Made by a program: the position numbers and the translations under genes. This document shows positions 17,953 to 27,571 of a stretch of 64,000 nt of DNA, piece after piece. Position 1 is the first letter of the stretch. Every line of letters starts with the position of its first letter. A model generated the notes under the pieces. That model made no database searches, was not told the DNA's origin, and worked only from the letters and a program-made list of their open reading frames with translations. The stretch is from JAGSPQ01 sp038206395 (GTDB lineage: Bacteria > Myxococcota > Myxococcia > Myxococcales > Myxococcaceae): NCBI GenBank assembly GCA_038206395.1, contig JBBRAX010000027.1, positions 30,482 to 94,481 on the forward strand, in the 5' to 3' direction.

Positions 17953-18735
17953 CTAGCGGAAGACCAGCTTCACCTTCTCGCTGCAGATGAAGTACTCGTC
18001 TCCGTCTTCGACCTTGCGGCGCTTGATTCGCTGCTTGTTGAACCAGGTGCCGTTGCTGCTGCCGAGATCTTCGATGAAGAACTCGTTGCCGTCGCGAAGA
18101 ATGACCGCGTGCTCGCGAGAGACTTTCCCTGAGTTGATCACGAAGTCGCAATGCTTGCCGCGGCCGATCACGAAACGATCTTTCGCGATGCGATCGAGCT
18201 CGCCGCCTTCTGCCATCAGGTAAAGCGCGGGGTCGGCCGACGAGTCCACCGACGGCTCTTCGACATCGACGCCGCCCATGTCGTCATCGGCAGGAGACTC
18301 GGGAACCGAGTCGTCGAGGTTCTGGCTCTGGTTGTTCTTGCCCTTGATCAACCGCTCGAGCTCGGCCGCAGTCTCGAGCACGCGCTCGGCGACCTCACGA
18401 CGAACAGGATCATCATCGAGCTTCTGCGACGGCGGCTCGGGGCGGCGGGGAGGATCTTTGACGGGCGCCAACACCGGCGGCGCGTTGCGCTGCGCGGGCG
18501 CAGGGTTCGGGCGGCCCGTCGAACCGCCCCCATTTCCCTTCGCCGCTGGAGCAGCAGCCATCGGCGCCGCCTTGTCCGACTCGATGAAGCCATTCAGCCG
18601 GGCGAACATGAACATCGCCTGGTTGATGAGCGCATCCCGCTCGGATCCCATCTGCGAAGCCATTTCTTCAAAGGCTTCCCAGATGTGATCGGCGATCGCG
18701 ACCTTGCGCGGTGGGCGGCTGCTCGGGTCCATCAT
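17953..18735 (-). CDS. FHA-domain protein with RHH-like N-terminus
   Basis: The product has 260 residues. The first 50 (KVAIADHIWEAFEEMASQMG, then DALINQAMFMFARL) have the strand-helix-helix character of ribbon-helix-helix proteins. A Pro/Ala-rich linker and an acidic segment follow, then a C-terminal FHA domain from about 175 (FVIGRGKHCDFVINSGKVSR, SSNGTWFNKQRI). It has no membrane segment. It is the first gene of the Tad-like run and could be a phosphopeptide-reading regulator or scaffold. DNA binding is only suggested by the N-terminal pattern. ATGs at 18735 and 18732 are both possible. Confidence 0.78.
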   Translation of the reverse strand: MMDPSSRPPRKVAIADHIWEAFEEMASQMGSERDALINQAMFMFARLNGFIESDKAAPMAAAPAAKGNGGGSTGRPNPAPAQRNAPPVLAPVKDPPRRPEPPSQKLDDDPVRREVAERVLETAAELERLIKGKNNQSQNLDDSVPESPADDDMGGVDVEEPSVDSSADPALYLMAEGGELDRIAKDRFVIGRGKHCDFVINSGKVSREHAVILRDGNEFFIEDLGSSNGTWFNKQRIKRRKVEDGDEYFICSEKVKLVFR

Positions 18736-18818
18736 TTCGTGTCAGTCAAAGTCGGAACGGGGAGGGCCGCAAGATATCAGCCCCTTTTTTCGAATGTCTA
18801 CGGCGCTACAGGGTGGTT

Positions 18819-20807
18819 CTACCTCCAGCAGGTCGCTTGGCTGCCCGTCAGCCCCTGGCGAGCTGGGGATGCAGTCCGGGGGTTGACCTCAATCACCGCG
18901 TTCGCAGACGGAAACACGCTGAAGATCGCGACATGACCCACGTCCCAGATCACGCTGCTGGCCACGTTGGTCGAACAACCCACCGCGGAGGGGTCGACCC
19001 TGAACACGAACTCAGACAGCGCCGGCTGCACGTCGATGCTCCAGCGCCAGTCTTTCTCGACGCGTGCGTCCCCTGCCCCCAGCTGCACCGTGAAAGTCGG
19101 CGCGTTTCGGTCGAACGGCGGCGTCCGGGCGAAGTAGCCGCCGAAGTACCGGAAGGTGGTGTTCGGCGCGGCGCGGCCCATGTAGCCGGTGAGCGTGCCC
19201 TGAACGATGTACGGCTCGGCGCCCGCTGCCCGTACCGCGAACCGCGATCGGCCAGCACAGGCATCGACCGCGGCGGCGCGAATCGAGTTGCCCGTCACCG
19301 AGGCGACTGTGGTCTGGCATGCGCCCGTCGCCGTCTTGAAGATCAAAATGTCGTTCGGCATCACCCGCGAGACCAGTGCGTCGTCGACCACAAACTCGGT
19401 ATCAGAAGCATTCGGAACTGGAAGATCCGACAAGCCGGGGATGAGACCATTGACGACGATATCAATCGTCTCGCTCTTGAAGGCGCCGTCTCTGAACGTG
19501 ACCTCGAGGCCACCGTCGCGCTTCTGCGCCGGCCCGGCGACATAGGAAGGCACACCCCCATCGGAAACGTGCAGCACGCCGTTCGGCTCGTAGAACCCCA
19601 GGTTGATCGGGTCTGCAAAAGTGCTCGTGGCGTTGAGGTCGATTGGCGTCAGACCTTCGGCGTCGAAGATGATGAACGTGCCGTTCGACGTGGTCATCAC
19701 CCCGGCTGCCACGAGCGCAAAGGGTGTCGGAGATGCAACCGGAGGATCCACCGGAATCAGCGCCGGGGGCAGGAGCGTCTCGCCTCGCGCGACCACCGAC
19801 AGGCCCGTGATCAGCGCGGCGCCGGCAGAGATCGGGATCATCGGCAGCCCCGCGCTGTCCAACGCGATCTGGCCGGTGAAGGTGTCGACCGCGACGACGC
19901 CGCCGCATGCGGCGACGGTACAGCTCTCTTCGTCCAGGACGCCGAACACGCGCTGCCCCGGAGCGAGGTAGCCCGCCCTGCCCTGCGTGCCCGCGTGCAC
20001 CGCCAACAACCTCACCGCAGAAGGAAAGTGGAGCTCGCGAAGGTTGTTCGTCTCGGGGTCGAACAGCAGCACCCTGCCCGCCCGGCCCTGCATCGTTCGC
20101 GTCGCCAGGATCGCGCACGTCTTTTCCGGCGCTTCACAGATGCCGCGCCCAGGGATGCCGGGCACCAGCACCAGCTCAACGATCACCTCACCGGGGAACG
20201 CCGGGTACGTCACCACCGCTTTGGTCAGATCGCCCGGCGCCTTCGCCTTCAGCCCCGGCACCGTCGCGGGAAGGTCAACCGAGTGAAGGTAGGCGGCCGT
20301 GCCGTCGTAGGTGGCGTAGAAGAGCCGGCTGATCGTGGGCGACGCGACCAGGCCTGCCGTCGCCGTCACGGGCGCCGACGTCGGCATGCGCTGCACTTCG
20401 ATCAGCTGCGCAGGATCCGCTCCGACGATCGAGATCTCAGACCCGCCCGAACGCGACGCGTAGACGAAGGGTCCCGCCACTTCAGCGCCGCGCGGAATCG
20501 TCACGTCGCCCACGACGGCATCCACGAACTGGGAGTCGCGCGCGAGGGCCGACGGCCGGCCCAACACCGGAATCGACAAGGTTTCGAGCGGGTTCGGCGC
20601 GCGCACCCATTCGCGGACACCTGCCACCGCATTCGGCGGCTCGAGATCCAGCACCCGAAGCTCGTCGCGATCCGTCGACGTGGTGAACATCAGCCGGCCG
20701 GCCTGAACCATGTCGTGCGCGCCGACGATGCCTGCGCCCGAGCTGGTCGGGGTCGAGTTGCACCCTGCGGTGAGAACCACGGTGACTGCGAGCAGAAAGC
20801 GCTTCAC
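18819..20807 (-). CDS. hypothetical lipoprotein, propeller-like
   Basis: The product has 662 residues with a lipoprotein signal (VKRFLLAVTVVLTAGC). The body is beta-rich with recurring short motifs of the kind seen in YVTN/NHL-like propellers (LMFTTSTDRDELRVLDL, PTISRLFYATYDGTAAYLHS, TFIIFDAEGLTPIDL). No catalytic motif is recognised. The GTG at 20807 is preferred because it overlaps the upstream gene's stop as GTGA and has GGAGG 8 nt before it. It is coupled to the related lipoprotein upstream, so the two probably act together in the periplasm or at the outer membrane. Confidence 0.65.
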   Translation of the reverse strand: MKRFLLAVTVVLTAGCNSTPTSSGAGIVGAHDMVQAGRLMFTTSTDRDELRVLDLEPPNAVAGVREWVRAPNPLETLSIPVLGRPSALARDSQFVDAVVGDVTIPRGAEVAGPFVYASRSGGSEISIVGADPAQLIEVQRMPTSAPVTATAGLVASPTISRLFYATYDGTAAYLHSVDLPATVPGLKAKAPGDLTKAVVTYPAFPGEVIVELVLVPGIPGRGICEAPEKTCAILATRTMQGRAGRVLLFDPETNNLRELHFPSAVRLLAVHAGTQGRAGYLAPGQRVFGVLDEESCTVAACGGVVAVDTFTGQIALDSAGLPMIPISAGAALITGLSVVARGETLLPPALIPVDPPVASPTPFALVAAGVMTTSNGTFIIFDAEGLTPIDLNATSTFADPINLGFYEPNGVLHVSDGGVPSYVAGPAQKRDGGLEVTFRDGAFKSETIDIVVNGLIPGLSDLPVPNASDTEFVVDDALVSRVMPNDILIFKTATGACQTTVASVTGNSIRAAAVDACAGRSRFAVRAAGAEPYIVQGTLTGYMGRAAPNTTFRYFGGYFARTPPFDRNAPTFTVQLGAGDARVEKDWRWSIDVQPALSEFVFRVDPSAVGCSTNVASSVIWDVGHVAIFSVFPSANAVIEVNPRTASPARQGLTGSQATCWR

Positions 20808-22210
20808 CGGGCGCCTCCGTCGCACGAGGTCTCATTGACAGGCCGGGTGATGCAGAGCTGGCTGTTGCCGAGGAACGCGACGATGCGCGCGCTCGACGGG
20901 CGATTGAGATCCGGAATGTCGATCACCGTGACGCGGCCGTCGGCGTAGTTGGTGACGTACACCCGCGCGCCACCCGAGGCCCGCGTGTCGACTGCGAGTG
21001 CGTAAGGCTGACGCCCCACGCCCGCGATCTGGCCCGTGAGGTTACCGACCTCGTCGTCGTAGAAGACGACCGCGCCGGCGTCGCTGCAGGTGATCATGAT
21101 CAAGTCGCTCTTGCCCGGCCGGGGAATCGCGGTGATCAAGTTCGGCGACTGGGGCAGCGGCACCGAGCGCTCGACCCGCACCAGCGGATCCGGACCCGTC
21201 GGATCGCCGATGCTCGAAATCACCAACGTGTCTGGTGACCGAGTCAGCGTGTAGAGCCGCTTCTCGTCGCCCGTCGACAGCGTGACGCCGCGCCCTTCGA
21301 ACGCGGTATAGCTGCTTTCGACGAATGTGTTGAAAGAGGAGAGGCTCGTGGTGTCAACCGCGCGCACGAGGCTCGCCGGCACGCCCGTGAGGAAGATGCG
21401 CCCCGTCAGGTACGCGTAGCGCTGCCCGACGACGATGTTGTAGCTGCCGCCCGAGCCGACGTTGACGAAGCTGTCTTCGGTCACCACCGGGTTGTCTCCG
21501 TTCACGTGCACCACGTAGCCACGAGCGTCGAGCGTCGAGCCTCGCGGGGTGTCGACCTGGTTGAGCGACGTGACCCAGACATCGCGCGCCGGAGGGCGGG
21601 CAACCGCAATTCCATAGGGAGCTGGGGCTCGGGGAATTCCAGTGTCCGACTTTTCAAAGGCCACCAACGACATGCCCGTCGGCGTGCAGTCGAGCACACC
21701 GCCGTCTTCGCTCGTCTTCGGCGAGGAGGTCAGGGCCGGCTGGAAGCAACGCACCGTCGCAGGCTCGCCGGGCTTCGGCACACTGACATCGAGGCCGTAC
21801 AGTCTCGAGTCTTCCGAACGTGTCGGCAGGTACAGCCGCAGGCCGCCGTCAATCGGCAGCGCCGCCATTTCGCCCGCGAAAGGTGGAATCAACGCCGTGT
21901 TCGCATTGGTGAGCTTCAAGTCGAGGATCTGCACGGGCGGCCCGAAACCACCATCGAGGAAAGGCGGCAAACCGATGAGGTCGAGATCCAACGCCGTCAC
22001 GGACCCGAAGTCGTAGCGCTTGTCGTAGGTCGCGCTCGCCACGTACAGCACGCCTTCGCTCTCGTTGCCTCCAGCGAGTGCGGGCTTGTCGAGGTGCACC
22101 ACCCCACTCGGCGAATAGAACTGCCCAACGGGAGGCAGTCTTTCGACCGTCTGCGGGGGGCAGCCCGTCAACATGACCACGCCGACTATGTAGAAGAGGA
22201 CACTGCGCAT
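20804..22210 (-). CDS. hypothetical lipoprotein, propeller-like
   Basis: The product has 468 residues with the lipoprotein signal MRSVLFYIVGVVMLTGC. The body resembles a surface beta-propeller with strands such as GVLYVASATYDKRYDFGSVT, YGIAVARPPARDVWVTSL and YALAVDTRASGGARVYVTN. The last is close to the YVTN repeat and is followed by DGRVTVIDIPDLNRP. The ATG at 22210 starts the signal sequence directly. It begins 41 nt after the glyS stop and is translationally coupled to the following lipoprotein gene. Confidence 0.68.
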   Translation of the reverse strand: MRSVLFYIVGVVMLTGCPPQTVERLPPVGQFYSPSGVVHLDKPALAGGNESEGVLYVASATYDKRYDFGSVTALDLDLIGLPPFLDGGFGPPVQILDLKLTNANTALIPPFAGEMAALPIDGGLRLYLPTRSEDSRLYGLDVSVPKPGEPATVRCFQPALTSSPKTSEDGGVLDCTPTGMSLVAFEKSDTGIPRAPAPYGIAVARPPARDVWVTSLNQVDTPRGSTLDARGYVVHVNGDNPVVTEDSFVNVGSGGSYNIVVGQRYAYLTGRIFLTGVPASLVRAVDTTSLSSFNTFVESSYTAFEGRGVTLSTGDEKRLYTLTRSPDTLVISSIGDPTGPDPLVRVERSVPLPQSPNLITAIPRPGKSDLIMITCSDAGAVVFYDDEVGNLTGQIAGVGRQPYALAVDTRASGGARVYVTNYADGRVTVIDIPDLNRPSSARIVAFLGNSQLCITRPVNETSCDGGAR

Positions 22211-22251
22211 TTTGGGGGCACGGCCTAGCAGAACCAACGATCGAAGGCGCT

Positions 22252-24351
22252 TTAGATTTCGCCCTGAATCTGCGCGAAATCCGCCACCCGGTCGAAGAGC
22301 CCCGCGACGTCCATCAACAGACGCACGCGGTTCTGCATCAGGGCCTTGTCCTCGGCCATCACCATCACCTTGTCGAAGAACGCGTCGACCGTGGGCCGCA
22401 GCGTCGCCATCGCCTGCAGCGCCGTGCCGTAGTCGTCCTTTGCCACCGCGGCCGCTGCCTGGCCCTTCACCCCTTCCAGCGCCTCGTACAGCGCCAGCTC
22501 AGGAGCGTCTTTCAGCAGCGCCTTGTCCACCGGGCCCCGCTGCACGTCCTTCGCCTGCTTCGCGACGATGTTCGCCACCCGCTTGAACGTCGCCGCCAGC
22601 GGCGCGAAGTCCGCTGACGCCACCTGCTTCGCCATCGCGTCGAGCCGCTTCTTCGCCGCCACGAGATCGTCAAAATCCGCCGACAACACCGCGTTCGCCA
22701 CGTCGGCGCGCGCCGCGTCGGCCCACAGCTGCTCGAGCCGGCCCTTCACGAACTCGAGGATCTCGTCCTTCGCCGGCGCCTGCGTAGGCTTCACCTTCAC
22801 GTCTTTCAGCTTCGGCGCCAAGCCTTCCAGCGCCTTGTCGATCGCCTTGCTCAGCGAGTACCGGTAGCCCTTGCCCAGGGTGAGGTTGATGATCGCGATG
22901 CAGCTGCGCCGCAGGCCTTGCGGGTCGGCGGCTCCCGTCGGGCGCTTGCCGATCGCGAACATGCCGCAGAGCGTGTCGAGGCGATCGGCGAGGCCCAGCA
23001 GCGCCCCCGCGTCTTCCGTCGGCAGCCCGTCGTTCGCGTTGCGCGGAAGGTAGTGCTCGAAGATCGCCAGGCCGACCTCCTTCGGCTCACCACTGGCCAG
23101 CGCGTACTCGCGGCCCATCACCCCCTGCAGCTCAGGGAACTCGCCCACCATGCCAGTGACGAGGTCCGCCTTGCAGAGCTGAGCGGCGCGATCGATCGTG
23201 GCGAGCTGTTCTTTCTTTCCCGTCTCGGTCGCCAACCACGCGGCCAGCACGCGGAAGCGTTCGACCTTCTCGGCCACCGAGCCGAGCTCTTTCAGCCACG
23301 TCACCCGCTCGAGCTTCGGAATGCGGTCGGCCAGCGGCGAACGGCGATCTTCGTCGAAGAAGAACCGCCCGTCAGACAGCCGCGCCTGCAGCACGCGCTC
23401 GTAGCCCTTCACCGACAGCTTCTCGTCGCGCACCGGCGTGTTCGACACGGCGATGAACCGCGGCAGCAGCTTCCCGTTCGGGTCCAGCAACGAGAAGTAC
23501 CGCTGGTGGCTCTTCATTTCCTGCACCAGCACCTCGGGCGGCAGGTCGAGGTGCTTGCTGTCGAAGCTGCCCACCACGGGGCTCGGCAGCTCGACGAGGT
23601 TCGTCACCTGGTCGACCAGCGCGTTGTCTTCGAGCAGCTTGCCGCCGGCCTTCACCGCCGCCGCGCTGATCGTCTCGACCACCATCGCCCGACGACGCGG
23701 GATGTCGGCGATCACGTTCGCCTTGTCCATCGCCTGCTCGTAGTCGGCAGGCTTGTCGATCGTTAACAGGCCGTTGCTCAAGAACCGGTGGCCGCGCGTC
23801 TGCCGGCCAGACTTCACATCAGCGAAGACGACGGGCACGACCTCGGAGCCCAGCAGCGCGATCATCGACTGCAGCGGCCGCGCGAAGCTTCCTTCGACGT
23901 TGCCCCACCGCATCGACTTGCGAAACTTCAACGCGTGCACCGCCTCGTGCAGCACGCCCGGCATGATCTCGGCCGCGCGCCCGCCCTTCTCTTCCACCTG
24001 CGCGCCCAGGTACTCGCCCTTCGCCGTCGTGATCCGCTTCAGCTGCTCGACGGTGAGCTTCAGCCCTTCAGCGAACTTGATCGCCGCCTGCTTCGGCTTG
24101 CCGTCCGCGTCGAACGCCGCCTTCACCGACGGGCCCAGCTGTTCCTTCGTCACGTCTTCGCCTGTGTCGGCGACCTCTTTGACCAGAATCGCCAGGCGCC
24201 GCGGCGTGCCGAACTTCCGCACCTCGCCGTGCTTCAGCCGCGCGGCTGCGAGGCCTTCGGTGATGCTCTTCGCCAGATCCTCGAGCGCGGGTCCGATGAA
24301 AGAAGCCGGCAGCTCTTCGGCGTGAAGCTCGAGCAGCAGATCAGCGGGCAT
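22252..24351 (-). CDS. glyS: glycyl-tRNA synthetase beta subunit
   Basis: A 699-residue beta chain of the bacterial alpha2beta2 glycyl-tRNA synthetase, which recognises tRNA-Gly. The family start LLLELHAEELPASFIGPAL is clear, followed by GTPRRLAILV, MRWGNVEGSFARPLQSMIAL, EMKSHQRYFSLLD and the HD-like region with ALASGEPKEVGLAIFEHYLP. A DALR-type anticodon-binding region lies at the C-terminus (FFDKVMVMAEDKALMQNRVR). The ATG overlaps the end of glyQ by 11 nt, consistent with coupled translation. Confidence 0.97.
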   Translation of the reverse strand: MPADLLLELHAEELPASFIGPALEDLAKSITEGLAAARLKHGEVRKFGTPRRLAILVKEVADTGEDVTKEQLGPSVKAAFDADGKPKQAAIKFAEGLKLTVEQLKRITTAKGEYLGAQVEEKGGRAAEIMPGVLHEAVHALKFRKSMRWGNVEGSFARPLQSMIALLGSEVVPVVFADVKSGRQTRGHRFLSNGLLTIDKPADYEQAMDKANVIADIPRRRAMVVETISAAAVKAGGKLLEDNALVDQVTNLVELPSPVVGSFDSKHLDLPPEVLVQEMKSHQRYFSLLDPNGKLLPRFIAVSNTPVRDEKLSVKGYERVLQARLSDGRFFFDEDRRSPLADRIPKLERVTWLKELGSVAEKVERFRVLAAWLATETGKKEQLATIDRAAQLCKADLVTGMVGEFPELQGVMGREYALASGEPKEVGLAIFEHYLPRNANDGLPTEDAGALLGLADRLDTLCGMFAIGKRPTGAADPQGLRRSCIAIINLTLGKGYRYSLSKAIDKALEGLAPKLKDVKVKPTQAPAKDEILEFVKGRLEQLWADAARADVANAVLSADFDDLVAAKKRLDAMAKQVASADFAPLAATFKRVANIVAKQAKDVQRGPVDKALLKDAPELALYEALEGVKGQAAAAVAKDDYGTALQAMATLRPTVDAFFDKVMVMAEDKALMQNRVRLLMDVAGLFDRVADFAQIQGEI

Positions 24352-25327
24352 CGGGGGCTCCTTCTTTCTTTTCCTTCGGCTGGAAGCTCACCGTCTTCCA
24401 ATGATCCGACGCGGGCTTGCCTTCGAGAATCGCGGGCTGCTCGCCCACCGTCCACGCGGTCTTGCACAACGGGTAGCCGAGCTTCTCGCGCATCCGCAGG
24501 TAGCCTTCGGCGCAGAGCCGCGCGTTGTCGCGCACGCGGCCGATGTAGCCGGCGCGCTCGGTGACGGAAATCGCTCCGCGGGCGTCGAGCAGGTTGAACG
24601 CGTGGCTGCACTTGAGCGCGTAGTCGTAAGCGGGCAGCGGCAGCTGCTTCTCGACCACCAGGCGGCGGCATTCCTTCTCGTAGCTGTCGAACAGCGCGAA
24701 CAGCTGCGCGGGGTCCGACTCGTGCAGCGCGTACTTCGACATCTCGACTTCGTTGGCGTGGAAGATCTCTCTGTACTTCACGCCCTTCACCCACTCGAGG
24801 TCGTAGACGCTCTCGACCCCCTGCAGGTACATGCAGATCCGCTCGAGGCCGTAGGTCAGCTCGGCCGACACGGGCTTGCACTCGAAGCTGCCGCACTTCT
24901 GGAAGTAGGTGAACTGGGTGATCTCCATCCCGTCACACCAGACTTCCCAACCCAGGCCAGCGGCCCCGAGGGTCGGCGATTCCCAGTCGTCCTCGACGAA
25001 GCGAATGTCGTGCGCCATCGGGTCGATGCCGAAGGCCTTGATCGAGTCGAGGTAGAGCTCCTGGGTGTTCTTCGGAGCGGGCTTCAGGATCACCTGGAAC
25101 TGGTGGTGCTGAAAGAGGCGGTTCGGGTTCTCACCGAAGCGGCCGTCGGCCGGGCGCCGCGACGGCTGCACGTACCCCACGTTCCACGGCTCGGGTCCGA
25201 GGGCGCGCAGGAAGGTCGAAGGCGACATCGTACCGGCGCCTACCTCGAGATCATACGGCTGCGAGATGATGCAGCCGAGCTTCGCCCAGTGGTTCTGCAG
25301 CGTGAAGATCAGGTCCTGGAAGTACAT
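24341..25327 (-). CDS. glyQ: glycyl-tRNA synthetase alpha subunit
   Basis: A 328-residue class II catalytic subunit that activates glycine and charges tRNA-Gly. Typical stretches are FQDLIFTLQNHWAKLGCIIS, AGTMSPSTFLRALGPEPW, RPADGRFGENPNRLFQHHQF and LGAAGLGWEVWCDGMEITQF. It is slightly longer than the E. coli protein through a charged C-terminal tail. It lies 22 nt after a Ser/Thr kinase gene and directly before glyS. Confidence 0.97.
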   Translation of the reverse strand: MYFQDLIFTLQNHWAKLGCIISQPYDLEVGAGTMSPSTFLRALGPEPWNVGYVQPSRRPADGRFGENPNRLFQHHQFQVILKPAPKNTQELYLDSIKAFGIDPMAHDIRFVEDDWESPTLGAAGLGWEVWCDGMEITQFTYFQKCGSFECKPVSAELTYGLERICMYLQGVESVYDLEWVKGVKYREIFHANEVEMSKYALHESDPAQLFALFDSYEKECRRLVVEKQLPLPAYDYALKCSHAFNLLDARGAISVTERAGYIGRVRDNARLCAEGYLRMREKLGYPLCKTAWTVGEQPAILEGKPASDHWKTVSFQPKEKKEGAPDAR

Positions 25328-25349
25328 GGGGCGCGCAACATAGACGCGC

Positions 25350-27551
25350 TTACTGCAGCGGCAAGGACTGAACGTTGACGCCCTTGATCTCGGCGGTCTT
25401 GCCAGCTTCGATCGTCACCGAGAGCATGCGGTTCTTCGAGTCGCCGTCGACGACGCGAAGTCGGTGCACCCCGACGTCCATCGGGTGCTGATTCAGCGGC
25501 GTCGAGCCCAGCGCCTCGGAGCCGTTGAACACCGCCGCTGACGACGGGTTGATCGTGCGCAGCGAGAGGTACCCAACGTCGGCGTTCTTCGCCGACTTCT
25601 GGTCGCGCACCACCTCGACCCCGTTCTGCGTCTTCTTCGTCTTGCTCGCCTTCTTCACGTCGATCGCGCCTTTCAGGTCGGCGATCTGCTTCTCGAGGTC
25701 GTCGATGCGTTTGGTGTTCGACGCACCCAACGCCTTGTTGGTGGTGGCCTCTTGCTTCAGCTTGCGCTGCTCGTCTTCGAGCTTGTCGAGCTGCTTAATC
25801 TGCGAGTCGAGCTCGGCCAGCATCGCCACGCGGTCGGGGTCGTTGGCCGCGGCATCCATCTCGGCCCGGCGCGCTGCTTCTTCGGCCTCGATCGCGTCTG
25901 CCTTTTCTTTGTCAATCACCCACTGCGGCTTCGGCCCGCCTGGCTTCTTCATCTGGTCGGCCAGCGACGGCGGCGGCGGCGGCGGCGGCTCGCCGTTGAG
26001 CTCCTTGTCGATGCTGGCTCGCAGCGCGGCGAAGGGGCCCACATCCTTCAGTGGCCCCGCCCACCCAGCCCAGCCGAGCCCGCCAATCAGCCCGACCACG
26101 AGCAACATGATCAAGATCCCGCCGAAGCCACCCTTCTTCTTCGGGGTGTGCCCGCGGTGCGTGTCGGTGCCGTCGCCCGTGATCTCGGGCAGCTTCTTCG
26201 ACGACTTGAAGGCCTTCTTCGACGACGAGGTGTCGGTGGGCACCTCGGGCTCGTCGTACATCGCGTAGTCGCGGTTCACCTTCGAGGCGTACCGGTTGGC
26301 GCCCAGGTTCGCGTGGCTCGGCGTCCGGCTCTTCGGAGCGATCGTCGCGTCGAGATCCTTGTTCGACGTCGAAGAGTTGCGGCGCGCAGGCGGCGACGCG
26401 TCATCCGTCACCGGGCGCAGGTTCTGCTTCGACATCGTCGCCTTCTTCGGCAACCCCGGGCGGGGCGCAGGTGTGGCGCGCGACGCGGCTTTGCGGCCCT
26501 TTGGCGTGCTCGACTCGAGGTCTTCGCTGGCCAGCTCCTGTACGGCCTTCGTCAGGCTGCCAGTGTCGTCGGTGTTGGCGAGCTCGAGCAGCGCGCGCGT
26601 CGTCTGAATCTTGTCTTCGAACAGCTGCGTCATCAGCGCGGAGCTCTGGTCTTCGTCGAACAGCTCGGGGCACGCCTGCTCGATCGCGCGCGCGAACTCC
26701 TTGCCTGTCGCAAACCGGTTCTCGCGCTTGCGGGCCAGGCCCTTCATCACCACGTCCGACAGCGTGCCCGACACCTTCGGGTTCAGGTTCTTCGGCAGCT
26801 GAATCTCGCCGTCGACGATCTTCATCATCATCGCGGCGTCGCTGGGCGCCGTGAAGAGGCGCTGCGCGGTCAGCATCTCGTGGAGGAAGACCGCCGCGGC
26901 GAACAGGTCGGTGCGGCCATCGAGCGGCTCGTTCTTCACCTGCTCGGGCGACATGTACCCGCTGGTGCCCTTCACGATGCCGACCTGGGTCCGGTTCAAG
27001 CGATTGCGCGCCTTCGCGATTCCGAAGTCGATCATCTTCACGTCGCCCGTGTACGTGACCATCACGTTCTTCGGGCTGACGTCGCGGTGCACGACGGGCG
27101 CCGGTCGGCCCGCCTGGTCGGTGAAGTGGTGGGCGTAGTGAAGGCCGAGCACCGAGTCGCGCACCACGCGGCACGCAAAACCAATCGGCAGCAGCACCTC
27201 GCGCTTCGCCGCCCGCTTGATGATCTGCTCGAGGTTCTGCCCCGAGAGGAACTCCATCGCGAGGTAGAGCTCGCCCTGCTCTTCGCCCAGGTCGTAGACC
27301 TGCCCGATGTTCGAGTGGCTGAAGGCGGCTGTGATCCGCGCCTCGTCCAGGAACATCTTGACGAAGCTGTCGTCTTTCTTGATGTCGGGCAGGATCTGCT
27401 TCACCGCGACGTATTTCCGGAAACCACCGGGGCCGGCGACGTACGCGAGAAAAAGCTCTGCCATGCCTCCCATCGAGAGGCGGGTCAGGATCTCGTACTT
27501 TCCAATTCGTCGCCCGCGATCGAAGTCCGGTGCGAGCGTCCCCGGCGGCAT
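25350..27551 (-). CDS. Ser/Thr protein kinase with membrane helix and PEGA-like tail
   Basis: The product has 733 residues. A Hanks-type kinase domain spans about 18-285 with the glycine loop LSMGGMAELFLA, Lys51 (YVAVKQIL), catalytic HRDVSPKNV (Asp157), DFG at 175-177 and the activation segment VKGTSGYMSPEQ. A basic, Ser/Thr-rich linker, one membrane helix (476-498), a coiled coil (about 560-640) and a PEGA-like beta domain (LGSTPLNQHPMDVGVHRLRV) follow. The Pro-Lys-Asn catalytic loop is common in myxobacterial kinases. It could supply the phosphothreonines read by the FHA proteins of this region. It sits 22 nt upstream of glyQ, an unusual partner. Confidence 0.93.
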   Translation of the reverse strand: MPPGTLAPDFDRGRRIGKYEILTRLSMGGMAELFLAYVAGPGGFRKYVAVKQILPDIKKDDSFVKMFLDEARITAAFSHSNIGQVYDLGEEQGELYLAMEFLSGQNLEQIIKRAAKREVLLPIGFACRVVRDSVLGLHYAHHFTDQAGRPAPVVHRDVSPKNVMVTYTGDVKMIDFGIAKARNRLNRTQVGIVKGTSGYMSPEQVKNEPLDGRTDLFAAAVFLHEMLTAQRLFTAPSDAAMMMKIVDGEIQLPKNLNPKVSGTLSDVVMKGLARKRENRFATGKEFARAIEQACPELFDEDQSSALMTQLFEDKIQTTRALLELANTDDTGSLTKAVQELASEDLESSTPKGRKAASRATPAPRPGLPKKATMSKQNLRPVTDDASPPARRNSSTSNKDLDATIAPKSRTPSHANLGANRYASKVNRDYAMYDEPEVPTDTSSSKKAFKSSKKLPEITGDGTDTHRGHTPKKKGGFGGILIMLLVVGLIGGLGWAGWAGPLKDVGPFAALRASIDKELNGEPPPPPPPSLADQMKKPGGPKPQWVIDKEKADAIEAEEAARRAEMDAAANDPDRVAMLAELDSQIKQLDKLEDEQRKLKQEATTNKALGASNTKRIDDLEKQIADLKGAIDVKKASKTKKTQNGVEVVRDQKSAKNADVGYLSLRTINPSSAAVFNGSEALGSTPLNQHPMDVGVHRLRVVDGDSKNRMLSVTIEAGKTAEIKGVNVQSLPLQ

Positions 27552-27571
27552 AAGTAGGCGCGGACGCTAGC

